Shown piece by piece: positions 55,676 to 64,000 of a stretch of DNA of 64,000 nt. The notes beneath the pieces were generated by a model. It searched no databases. It saw only the letters and a list, made by a program, of their open reading frames with translations, and had not been told where the DNA came from. Each line of letters starts with the position of its first letter. Positions within the stretch are counted from its first letter, which is position 1. A program made the position numbers and the translations under genes. The stretch is taken from NCBI GenBank assembly GCA_028753945.1, contig JAPNXP010000003.1, positions 5,022,001 to 5,086,000 on the forward strand, read 5' to 3'. This DNA is from Hexactinellida sp. DTS-2022 (Eukaryota; Porifera; Hexactinellida).

Positions 55676-56401
55676 GACATAAATCAAAATTATCACTTAG
55701 GAACGGAGAAAATTTGGAAATATTCACAGAGAATCCCTGTAAAACAAACTTCTACAGTTTAGGGTTTAGGCATTTTAGGTATTATTCGACAGACAGACAA
55801 TAATTTTCCAAACTAGAAATTCATATACAAATTTATTACATCCCTGTACGTCTGGACAGAAAAACCAAAATACGTGTAGTTGAAATCCCTGTACGGTTGA
55901 CAGGAATGGTCTGTTAGTAATCTAGTTGCGTATTATAGGATATTCCCAGTTATTTTGACAATTTTGCTACTAACATCTAATCAACTGTTTTACAAACCCA
56001 ATACACCTTTACTTTAGACATGTTACCTGTCAAAATTGACTTTGAACTGTCATTATAGTTAGTAGTTTTTAAGCTGTAACATTACCTAGGGGTGCAAAAT
56101 TTTTGTTGGTGTTTTAATTTTTCAAGGCTACATTTCATAATTTGCAGAACATTAAATTAAAAAGGTTCAACCTCATCGCCTAGTTTTTGGTAACGTCAAC
56201 TACTAGATCTAACACCAATAGAATGTTTGCCCCCCCTGGCAATTTCTATGCCCCCATAGGTGAAAAATCCTGGCAACGTCCTTGAGCCTATGGTCTCAAT
56301 TTAAAACTTCCAGGTGATTGAGTTGAGTTCGCTTATTAGGAAGTTTCTCTATATGAACACAATTTTTGACTATTAATGTTCATAATAAAAGAACCTGACT
56401 G

Positions 56402-56953
56402 AAATAGAAATCAATTCATATTTGTATAACAATAAATGAAGTTAAATGGATTCCACTAGATTCCACCATTCAGTCAACCCTTGATTATCTATATTCTGCT
56501 GCTGTTTAACCTCTGCATAATAATGGTTTAAAGGTGAGAATAATACCGCGAATAATTAATTCGATAATATACCAATAGTCAAAAGTTAAAAAATTTAAAC
56601 CACTGGACTATTAAAATAGTATTACGAATGCTAAACCTTGTTAAAATACAATTTAACCGTTTGACTATTAGCATAGAGAGACTTACTTAGTTTGTGAGCT
56701 AATATCACCTCAAAGTAATGTGATTTTTACAACTCAGCTGTTGGGAAATATTCCCCTATACATCACATACATTCATATTTCATACTTAGCATGCTGCATT
56801 TATAAACGTGCAGTCAACAAACTACGGCGGCTTAGTTAACAATATTAATTTGATAAAATAAAAGTGATTTCAGAGAAAACAAAGTGAAGTCCAAATAAGC
56901 AACAAATTTTAAATTGCCAAATAGATTGTACATTATTTAGATAGCTAATAGCA
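56402..56953. other. AT-rich, nothing certain
   Basis: A weak inverted pair around 'aatagtcaaa' (56573) and 'tttgactattagcatag' (56660) suggests another small element. No gene. The segmental duplication with 47940-48720 begins near 56870. Confidence 0.4.
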
Positions 56954-57284
56954 CTAGAGCAAAAACGTGCCGTTCTTCTCATTAAAAGAAATCTGTCTGG
57001 CTTTACAAGTGTGTCCGAAAAGTTTGTTGTGGCTTTTGAGATGGGAAAGTTGAATAAATTATTTGGTACAATACTTACGAGTACAGTATAGAATCTTTTT
57101 CCAGTAAGCATCTCCTTACAACGCCCTTTATACTTCCCTTTATGATACGGGAAAGAGTAATAGGAATACCCTAATCCTCTCTTGCAACAAGGACAATAGT
57201 AAGGAGTACTGTCCTGTTCGGTATTTCTCGTAGACTCAGGAATTGTATCCTTAAAGCTTTGGACTCGCTGTGGTATGTGTTCAC
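56954..57284 (-). pseudogene. Zinc-finger pseudogene, duplicate of exon 3 at 48021-48376
   Basis: It retains the acceptor AATATATTTTCAG, the upstream words (HIPQRVQS), 'PYYCPCCKRGLGYS' and the terminal TAG, all matching exon 3. It is broken: about four extra bases at 'tatactgtactcgtaag', where the intact copy has 'tatacttgtaag', shift the frame, and 'aaataattt' replaces 'aaagaattt', a stop. The duplicated block extends well beyond the exon into both flanks. Confidence 0.88.
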
Positions 57285-57660
57285 CTGAAAATATATTAGG
57301 TTATTTCTGAAATTATAATCCATTTGATTGATGTCAGTGTATATTTACAGTGTTTTGTCATTCTACAGGGCTTATTAACTCTATTCATTATCGAGTGTAT
57401 GATTAAACTTTCTACTCTTGTTGAGAACATTTCAGATATGTACATAACATTATGCCACCCTGAAAATTTAACTTGTCTAAGGAGTTTCCTCTCAAATAAA
57501 TGACAAAAATTAAGAAAATAAAATGCAATTGCAAACAGAATGTCCTTAGATTACTAAATTAATGAAGGGCTATTCTTATATGAGCCATTCTTTAATACTA
57601 TTCGGACAAACAAACACACAAATAAACAAACAACAATATAGTTTTAATAATATAGATATA
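57285..57660. repeat. 3' part of the segmental duplication with 48377-48720
   Basis: The intron and flank of the pseudogene parallel 48377-48720, including 'aaaatgcaattgcaaacaga', 'tgtccttagattactaaatt' and a 'gggct(c)at...atgagcc' hairpin before a CAAA-rich stretch. Duplicate orientation is direct. Confidence 0.85.
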
Positions 57661-57730
57661 TGCCTGCAACATTCAGGATCATTTCACAATATGGTGAATA
57701 ATTATTGTGCATTCATTGAATATTCGTTAC

Positions 57731-58076
57731 CAGTGGCGGCGCGAGGGGGGGCGCGGGGGGGCGGCCGCCCCCCCGCGCTTTTGATTCGCCCTCCCTGTCG
57801 GGGGGCGGGAATTCGCTTGTCTGTTATTGGAGTACTTAATGTTAATGCGGAAATGCTATACGCCCTGGACAGGCAGTCCATAGTTAGCTGTTTTGCTGAG
57901 ATGCCCCACCGAATACTATTATCGGACTGATTATTTAACTAAGTTTGTCTTTAAAAATATCGATTTTGGTTTGAATGTGAATTTTGGAATGTTTACAACT
58001 TTTGGGTTTGCCCCTCCAGTGCATTGGTCCGCCCCCCTTTCGCCCCCCCAATGGGGCTGTGCTGGCGCCGCCCCTG
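57731..58076. mobile_element. hAT MITE (CAGTGGCGGCGC ends), 8-bp TSD
   Basis: Ends are CAGTGGCGGCGCGAGG and ...GCTGGCGCCGCCCCTG, with flanks 'ttcgttac' at 57723-57730 and 58077-58084. Long G and C runs lie inside. Confidence 0.9.
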
Positions 58077-58084
58077 TTCGTTAC

Positions 58085-58459
58085 CCAGTTTACTTAATAG
58101 AATAAGATGTACAAAGGTAAATACTAAGCAATAATCACTCTGTCCCAATAACTACTATCTACTGGGTAACGAGTAAAAAAAGGACAAGCAGAAACATTCA
58201 CTAGCTACATTCCGATTTTATTAAATCCGATTTTATTAAAATTTATATCCTTTCAATATTTTCAACAACTTTTCAAACCGAAGACTGTATTTGAAATCAA
58301 CAAGTTACTTTTCAATCTTTTCAACCTGAAGACCATTTCGCAATAAGGTGAGTAATTTACTTTAAATTTATTGTGCAATTCCTAGATATAAGATATACGT
58401 AGCCGGATAGCCCGCAAATTAAATTTAACGTTGTTGCTAATTTTCATTCAAATTAATCT
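58085..58459 (+). promoter_or_regulatory. Upstream region of the 45-bp-repeat gene; probable 5' UTR exon and intron
   Basis: 'caataag|gtgagta' at about 58342-58350 is a good donor, and the following AT-rich ~100 bp could be a short 5' UTR intron ending just before the ATG at 58460. Evidence is splice-motif only. Confidence 0.4.
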
Positions 58460-59443
58460 ATGTGTAAGGATCTAAAACATATAAATATAATTCATCTGAA
58501 ACAAAGTAATATAATACGAAAAATACTAATGATGTCCATAAAAATGGAAACAAGAAAAGGTCCTAGCCCTACCAACAGCAAAGGCTCTAATCCTGCCAAC
58601 ACAGACCCTATCCTTACCAACAGCAAAGGCCCTAATCCTGCCAACACAGGCCCTATCCTTATCACCAGCAAAGGCCCTAATCCTGCCAACACAGGCCCTA
58701 TCCTTACCAACAGCAAAGGCCATAATCCTGCCAACACAGGCCCTATCCTTACCACCAGCAAAGGCCCTAATCCTGCCAACACAGACCCTATCCTTACCAA
58801 CAGCAAAGGCCCTAATCCTGCCAACACAGGCCCTATCCTTACCACCAGCAAAGGCCCTAATCCTGCCAACACAGGCCCTATCCTTACCAACAGCAAAGGC
58901 CATAATCCTGCCAATACAGGCCCTATCCTTACCAACAGCAAAGGCCCTAATCCTGCCAACACAGGCCCTATCCTTACCACCAGCAAAGGCCCTAATCCTG
59001 CCAACACAGGCCCTATCCTTACCAACAGCAAAGGCCATAATCCTGCCAACACAGGCCCTATCCTTACCAACAGCAAAGGCCCTAATCCTGCCAACACAGA
59101 GCCTATCCTTACCACCAGCAAAGGCCCTAACCCTGCCAACACAAGCCCTATCCTTACCACCAGCAAAGGTCCTAACCCTGCCAATGCAGGCCCTAACCCT
59201 GTAATAAACTCAAACCCTAACCCTGCCATCAAATCAAATCCTAAAAAATGGAAAAACAGGAATAGAGGCAGGAGAGGGGGGCCCACAGTCAACCAGCAGT
59301 TGGCATTTAGAATGCTGGATGTTTTGGACAAGGTGCTCAAGGTAATTTACAATATGTCATTGTAACTATTATGGTATTTAATATTTATTTCCTCCTATTT
59401 TTAGCAAAAACAGTTTAAGAAGAAGAAGAAGAGAATAGTGTAA
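58460..59443 (+). CDS. 15-residue-repeat protein (GPILTNSKGPNPANT type), basic C-terminus
   Basis: Exon 1 (58460-59341) starts ATG with MCKDLKHINI, then about 14 copies of a 45-bp unit encoding GPILTNSKGPNPANT with small variants (TN/TT, GP/GH), then an Asn/Pro/Lys-rich region 'KWKNRNRGRRGG' and a short helix 'NQQLAFRMLDVLDKVLK'. A GTAATT donor at 59342 and TTTTTAG acceptor at 59404 define a 63-bp phase-0 intron. Exon 2 (59405-59443) adds QKQFKKKKKRIV and TAA. No signal peptide or membrane segment; the lysine/arginine-rich end suggests nuclear location or RNA binding. Function unknown. The repeat is open in three frames because it lacks stops, so the + frame is chosen from the ATG, the splice sites and the non-repetitive ends. 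Confidence 0.65.
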
Positions 59444-60960
59444 ATAGTGGAAATAGTAATAAATAACATTTTGATAATTATAAGATTAATATATTACTAA
59501 TGAAATCAGTATAATGAAATTTGCATAATAATAAGTTTTAAAATTAGAGGGAATAGTAATAGAGCATAATAAGGCTTCAACAGGTACATAATTTGTTCGC
59601 ATATATTACTAACCAACTTTCTATCTTTATTCAAGCCAAAATCTCCTAAAGAACTAACCTACTATACTGCGTATCAAATAAACGAATAACACAATCAGCA
59701 GCACTCTCTACTAAGTTCCTATCTACGGGGTACCGAGTCAACTGAAGCACAATCAGCAACAACTTCCATATCCATAGGTGCCACTCGAAGGGGGAGGGGC
59801 TGGTAACACGAGTGGCTCGCAGTACAGTAGACTCTTAGTAGTTTTGCTGTGTAAACCCTCCAGGGGATTGGAACTACAATTGTGTAAACAATTATTGTTT
59901 TGATTCAAGTAGTATCAATGTTCTATTATATAATGTTTAAATCATGTACCATCTATTCAATTAATACTCTGATTAATTTACTTTCAGTGGTTATGTTATG
60001 GGTAAAATGCCCAGTTTCGCATATTGCCCATAACAGTTATACTGAGATAGCCAAATATGCTAATTACAAATTTGGAATCTCGAGTGCAATACAATGTAAC
60101 CAATATTATACATTATATTTTTGTAACATCTAAATGAATTACTGGATTGATGATATCATTTGTTTACGTATATATTTCAAAATAATATCGTTATTATACC
60201 AAACTATAAATTAAACACAAAATCAAGTAAAGCACCACAAGGTTTAACCAGAAAATTAGCATAATAATTTGTCAAATATATTTAAATGGGTTTAAAAATG
60301 AAATCATTTATCTTAGCATTTTGTAACCTATCACGACAATATTATTATATGAATTAGTCATGTTTTCCGTCGCAACAGACTTTTCACTACTACAAGGGGT
60401 CCGGATTATTGAAAAGGTAGAGAACCACTGTACTATACTACAAAACACACTTACTTTGACACAATTGACAGAATATCGACCCGATTTATATGGTTTATTT
60501 AATTTAAACTCGAGTAATAAAATAAAACAAATTTTCGATATAATTTTAAATGACTGATTTATCAGAAGTATTTATTTTTCTGAGATAATGAATAATCACA
60601 TTATACCTGCCAACCTATGCAAATACATTCCCACTACTTACTTCAAAAATTTCCAGGACACTGGATATTTACCCCAGATTCCAAATATTTTTCTCGCGAG
60701 CTACGCTCACTCATAATATACAAAGGAATTAATAGCAATTGAATCTCCAGTGCCTTACAAACTATAAATCCCGGGATAAATATTGTCGTAAGCTAAGCAC
60801 CATTTTTGTTGAGCAAACTCAATCATTTCCGAAGGTCATACAGGTAGAATTCAACCGATATATTTACTAACTAATTAGCGTTCAGTTAGAATTCTATTTT
60901 GTTTGTAAATTATTAATAAGGTATCAATGGATCCTTGAGTCAATGGATATTATAGTTACT
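59444..60960. other. Intergenic, no gene; one 'CCTGCCAACC' MITE fragment
   Basis: Only chance frames. Around 60605-60700 'acctgccaacctatg' and 'ttctcgcgagctacgctcac' match the left end of the 12076 MITE family, without a right end. 59444-60600 shows nothing recognisable. Confidence 0.4.
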
Positions 60961-61440
60961 ATTTGAGAAAAGGAGCTACCAATGACAGTCTCGATTCTAA
61001 AATTCCAAAGCTAACAGATCTAATATATCTTTAGAAATAATATTTTCAATAATCAATTATTAGTTCCAGAATTTACTATTCTAAAATAGCAGAAATACCA
61101 AAGGTACCCGAACTAAGTAATCTTAAGAAATAGTCTTATTTATAAAAATGAACTAACTGATTATTAATTCCAGAAAATCTTCAATCTAAAATCGTAACAT
61201 ACCGAAGGTAACATATCAAATCTATCTCTAGAATTAATAATTTAATACTGATTATTAATTCCAGAAATTCTTCATTCTAAAATGATAACAGTTAACAGAA
61301 CTAATTAATCTTAAGAAATAATGTCTGATTTATCCTGTATAAATTAACTAACTGATTTTTAATCTCAGAAATTATTCATTCTAGAATGCTAACATACCTA
61401 TGTTAACAGAACTAATTAATCTTAAGAAATAATGAGATAT
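60960..61440 (+). repeat. Degenerate ~110-bp tandem repeat, about 4 units
   Basis: Recurring order of words: 'gattattaattccagaa', 'cttcattctaaaat', 'taacagaactaattaatctt', 'aagaaataatg'. Units differ by many substitutions. The array appears to resume briefly after the element at 61437-61610. Confidence 0.7.
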
Positions 61441-61610
61441 CTTATATGTAGACCGTCTAGAAATAGACCAGGTTTTATTCCCTATGCATTAGTATTACCC
61501 ATAAAAAGCAGGGCAAGTGGTCTACAGAATTTATAGACGGTCTACAAATGTTTGGCTTATTTGTATGGGCTTTTATAGACCGTCTATTTCTAGACGGTCT
61601 ACATATAAGG
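61437..61610. mobile_element. Palindromic MITE with 'tagaccgtctagaaatagac' arms
   Basis: The left arm 'cttatatgtagaccgtctag' and right arm 'ctagacggtctacatataag' are near-perfect inverts, and a third 'tagacggtctac' lies inside. It is inserted in the 110-bp tandem array. No clear TSD. Confidence 0.75.
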
Positions 61611-61924
61611 ATGCTCAGAAATAATGTCTAAAGAATAAATGAATTAAAAGTTCTAGAACATTCTCTATTTACTAAAGTTACAGTACTACAAATTTATCTT
61701 ACTAAATTTATTGCGTAAAATTCCCACGTGACTGGAGGTTAAAGTTCTAAATAAATTTGACCCAACTTTCACTTTCAATAGAAACTGAATTAAGTTTCAG
61801 TTTCACTGAAATATTCCTAGACTTTAGAGTGTTTAACAAAGTTAAGTACTTGAAGTAACTAATAATTGGTGCCAGAACAGTCTCAATTCCAAAATACCAA
61901 ACCAATAAAATTTTTTATTACTTA

Positions 61925-62030
61925 TTAGGTTTAGTGAGTAGTAAGGCCGCATAGCGAGCGGAAAATTGAGGTGTGTAGCACCGATACGTCGCAAAGCGAC
62001 AGAGAACTGGAGGGCTCGTAATTATTGCTT
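61925..62030 (-). mobile_element. Helentron-like head, minus orientation
   Basis: Reading minus: ACGAGCCCTCCAG..., GTCGC-ttt-GCGAC hairpin, 'cggtgctacacacctcaa' and a degenerate GGCCGC block. It is a solitary decayed end. Confidence 0.6.
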
Positions 62031-62078
62031 GCAACGGTGAAGTTCAAAAACAAATAATAATAATATAGATATTTTAAC

Positions 62079-62455
62079 CAGGGAATGAAAGGTTCATGAA
62101 CGAACTTATTGAACTTGAAATGAACGCAGGACTTTTAAGGGATTCACGCTGAACGAACTGAACGAAGGAACTGATCGAACTAAACTGAATATTGATAAAT
62201 TATAAATACTGAATCATTAATTAATACGTAAATATAAATACATCACTACAAACTTGCAATACCTAATAACCACCCAACTATTCTGAACTGAATGAACTGA
62301 ACGAACGAACTGAACGAATTAATTGAACGAACAGAACGAAAGAACTGAACGAATTAATTGAACGAACTGAACGAACGCGGGTCAGCCGTTGAACGAACTT
62401 AACGTGCATCAATTTGAGATGAACTAAATTGGGTTCGTCAACCTTTAATTCCCTA
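62079..62455. mobile_element. hAT MITE of 'gaactgaacgaa' words
   Basis: The left end is CAGGGAATGAAAGGTTCATG and the right end ...CCTTTAATTCCCTA. Flanks 'attttaac' / 'atttaacg' are close to an 8-bp duplication with one base lost. The interior is dominated by 'gaacgaactgaacgaa' words. Confidence 0.75.
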
Positions 62456-62469
62456 ATTTAACGAATTTA

Positions 62470-62530
62470 TCTATACCGCGTAACAGCTAAGTGATCCATC
62501 GCGAAGCGAACGAGACCGAAGGGCTCGGTA
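62470..62530 (-). mobile_element. Helentron-like head, minus orientation, short
   Basis: Minus reading: 'cgagcccttcggtctcgttc', then 'gcttcgcgatggatcact'. Only the terminal ~60 bp is kept. Confidence 0.55.
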
Positions 62531-62559
62531 CATATATATTACATTCCAATCTAGGGGAT

Positions 62560-62686
62560 AAAAAAAAGAAAAAATTCAGCTAAGCAGACAGCATTTTCTT
62601 GTGGAGGCACTATCAGTCATTGGAACACCAAATATAGACCCTCCAATGAAAATGCAGTTGACACATCTGTAATTTTAGATTTTTTA
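62560..62686 (+). repeat. Solitary, diverged HP stem-loop
   Basis: Arms 'cagcattttcttgtggaggc' and 'gaccctccaatgaaaatgca' with the loop 'tcattggaacaccaaatat'. Same length and landmarks as the HP stem-loops, but many substitutions and no HP body next to it. Confidence 0.65.
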
Positions 62687-62689
62687 ATC

Positions 62690-62943
62690 ACTTAGAGCTA
62701 TAGAGGGTGCAAATTATGTGCGATTAAGTGACTTTTGAGGAGTGATAAATTTTGCCTGGAAACCTAAATTCGTTGTCGGGTGCCAAAAGTTATCCCTATA
62801 TGCCAAAAATAAGATTTGGATACCGTACAGTTTCTTCAATCAACTCGGAACAAACAAACAAAAATATACACACACAATGTCACACACAAATATATATATA
62901 TAACGGTTTGTGTGATAGTATAGATATAAATCTTTGTGTTTTA
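62690..62943 (+). repeat. Tail of the interspersed repeat family of 17021-19617
   Basis: 'agagggtgcaaattatgtgc', 'gtcgggtgccaaaagtta', 'tttcttcaatcaactcgg', an ACAC tract and 'tgtgttttaatag', matching 17280-17420 and 19505-19617. Confidence 0.7.
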
Positions 62944-62949
62944 ATAGAA

Positions 62950-63304
62950 CGAGCCCTTCGGTCTCGGTCGCTTCGCGACGGATCACTCTCTCACAAAGGC
63001 CGCTTCGCGACCTTTGTTCGTTCGTAGTAGACACTATGTAATACAAATAACGGCCGCTTTGCGGCCTTACCCACCGTGAGGTAAATCAGAATAGAGAAAA
63101 GATTTATCTAGTTCAAATAAGAATTTATATAAACACTTATATTCATATCTAAATATCTAAACTTATGCACTTCTGTATGCTATTAATAAATCACTAATAG
63201 AACTAACTAAACTGTATACATGCAGGTGGAGCCAGCAGGTAATCACCAAACCTCAAAATGTGCAGTGAATATGTGCAATGAATTTAAAGCAATAATAATA
63301 ATAA
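62950..63304 (+). mobile_element. Helentron-like head, second family
   Basis: 'acgagcccttcggtctcgg' at 62950, GCCGCTTCGCGAC variant hairpin, GGCCGC-ttt-GCGGCC hairpin, then an AT-rich body. It is joined to the preceding tail, as in the 20-24 kb cluster. Confidence 0.65.
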
Positions 63305-63597
63305 TAATTAATTCCCACGTCGTCATAAACCCATAAATCAGTATACGTGTGTCTCATTTCATGTTGTCTTACCATCTAAAATTGTGGGTGAATCGGATAA
63401 GAACTGAAAGACTTATTCCCAAATAAGTGCCTTTATGACGTCATAATCCCGTTATTTTGTTTCAAAAACCAATAGATCGTTGTCGCAGTACAAAATTACC
63501 CTAGGATATAAATTTTCAGCTTGCTGGGACTCGTAGTCTTTCCAATCAATTCTGGACAAACACACAAACAAACATACAACAATTCCGCTTTTAATAT
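63305..63597 (+). mobile_element. Helentron-like tail, second family
   Basis: It parallels 23960-24251: 'tgacgtcataatcccgttat', 'ccaatagatcgttgtcgcag', 'attctggacaaacacac', 'caacaattccgcttttaat'. Immediately followed by the next head. Confidence 0.72.
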
Positions 63598-64000
63598 ACG
63601 AGCCCTTCGGTCTCGGTCACATTGCGACGGATCACTCTCTCACAAAAGTCGCTTCGCGACTTTTGTTTGTTCGTGTTACACACTACGCAATACAATTAAT
63701 TAACGGCCGCTTCGCGGCCTTACTCTCCTCAAATATCACTCTTAAATAAGTTAAACCTGTGACTTGTAAATTACACGTACTCAATTCAGTATGCTGCTAT
63801 TTGGGACCCAAGTATGTCAACTAATTAATTAATTAATTAATGTTATTTACTAACCCAGGATTTACTGCATAGTAAATTGTTTGATTATTATTTAATTTGC
63901 TGCATCATCAATATGTAATTTATTATGCAGAAGATATAGGTAAGTAAATAGTTGAATTACTTTGATAATAATATTATGCTAGTTATGTGATTAACGTAGG
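63598..64000 (+). mobile_element. Helentron-like element, second family, runs off the window
   Basis: It has the head and hairpins as at 23351, and the body matches 23470-23690 ('aaacctgtgacttgtaaatt', 'ctaattaattaattaatt', 'tttactaacccaggattta'). The end is beyond 64000. Confidence 0.72.

Larger units (their letters stand above)
53942..55910. mobile_element. 'CCCTGTAC' MITE (level 3), split by two elements
   Basis: Left part 'tatatccctgtacgaggctc' and 'cccctgtacattggccaa', right part 'atccctgtacggttgacagg'. Same family as 12076-12426 and 27119-27526. The exact ends are eroded. Confidence 0.7.
53878..56284. mobile_element. hAT MITE (level 2), 8-bp TSD
   Basis: Ends are CAGGGACGTCGCCACG and ...TGGCAACGTCCTTG, with flanks 'agcctatg' at 53870-53877 and 56285-56292. 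G/C runs lie just inside both ends. Almost all of its 2.4 kb is inserted material. Confidence 0.88.
53804..56401. mobile_element. pogo-like outer element enclosing four levels of insertions
   Basis: The left end CAGTCAGGTCTGCTTATTGT and the right end ...ATAAAAGAACCTGACTG are inverted repeats. The left flank is TA; the right flank reads AA. It lies 33 bp upstream of exon 1 of the zinc-finger gene, so it may sit in its promoter. Confidence 0.75.

Noticed and set aside
58492-59340. Long minus-strand frames (282 and 170 residues) across the 45-bp repeat
   Set aside because: The repeat unit simply lacks stops in these frames; splice sites and non-repeat ends support the + strand.
1-64000. tRNA, rRNA or other classic RNA genes
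   Set aside because: None recognised by eye on either strand; a covariance-model scan was not possible here.

Overview
The window is eukaryotic and animal: AT-rich, with spliced genes, GT-AG introns, dense transposable elements and no bacterial-style gene packing. The protein families (an LRRC9 orthologue, coiled-coil/NHL propeller proteins, C2H2/C2HC zinc fingers, KDZ-type and hAT transposases, Helitron Rep remnants) fit an invertebrate metazoan. A non-bilaterian such as a sponge is my best guess, but nothing here proves the phylum.

Layout. 1-5200: Helentron-like repeat with ~145-bp satellite units, a decayed Helitron Rep domain, and two copies of a hairpin-ended repeat (called HP repeat here). 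5258-7840: a long-TIR element split by a hAT transposon with a perfect 8-bp target duplication. 7848-8696: a zinc-finger gene. 8978-13750: several small hAT and TA-duplicating MITEs, two of which sit inside a Cys/Tyr-rich membrane-protein gene. 14240-16257: HP repeat pieces and a truncated NHL-like propeller. 17021-19617: an interspersed repeat holding three nested MITEs. 19698-20335: a Gag-like remnant. 20336-24400: head-to-tail Helentron-like elements. 24449-25052: a 22-bp minisatellite. 25139-30833: a decaying KDZ transposon with a convergent Ulp1-protease/PHD gene. 32235-40005: an ~7.8-kb array of HP repeats including a 1.26-kb inverted repeat. 40244-47616: the gene-dense core, all on the minus strand: two coiled-coil/NHL genes and LRRC9. 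48021-53771: a proposed three-exon zinc-finger gene whose first intron is filled with nested elements. 53804-56401: transposons nested five deep. 56954-57284: a zinc-finger pseudogene made by segmental duplication. 58460-59443: a gene with a 45-bp coding minisatellite. 59444-64000: no gene seen; repeats and Helentron-like ends.

The real host genes I trust are LRRC9, the 424-residue NHL gene, the shifted NHL gene, the two zinc-finger genes, the 45-bp-repeat gene and (interrupted) the Cys/Tyr-rich gene. They show no sign of acting in one pathway. Most of the rest is mobile DNA, and clean target-site duplications allow the order of insertions to be read. The signal least explained by known families is the HP repeat: a ~1.2-1.5-kb unit with a ~125-nt stem-loop at one end and a 37-bp palindrome at the other, present in both orientations, whose stem arms co-vary between copies and which has inserted into another copy of itself.
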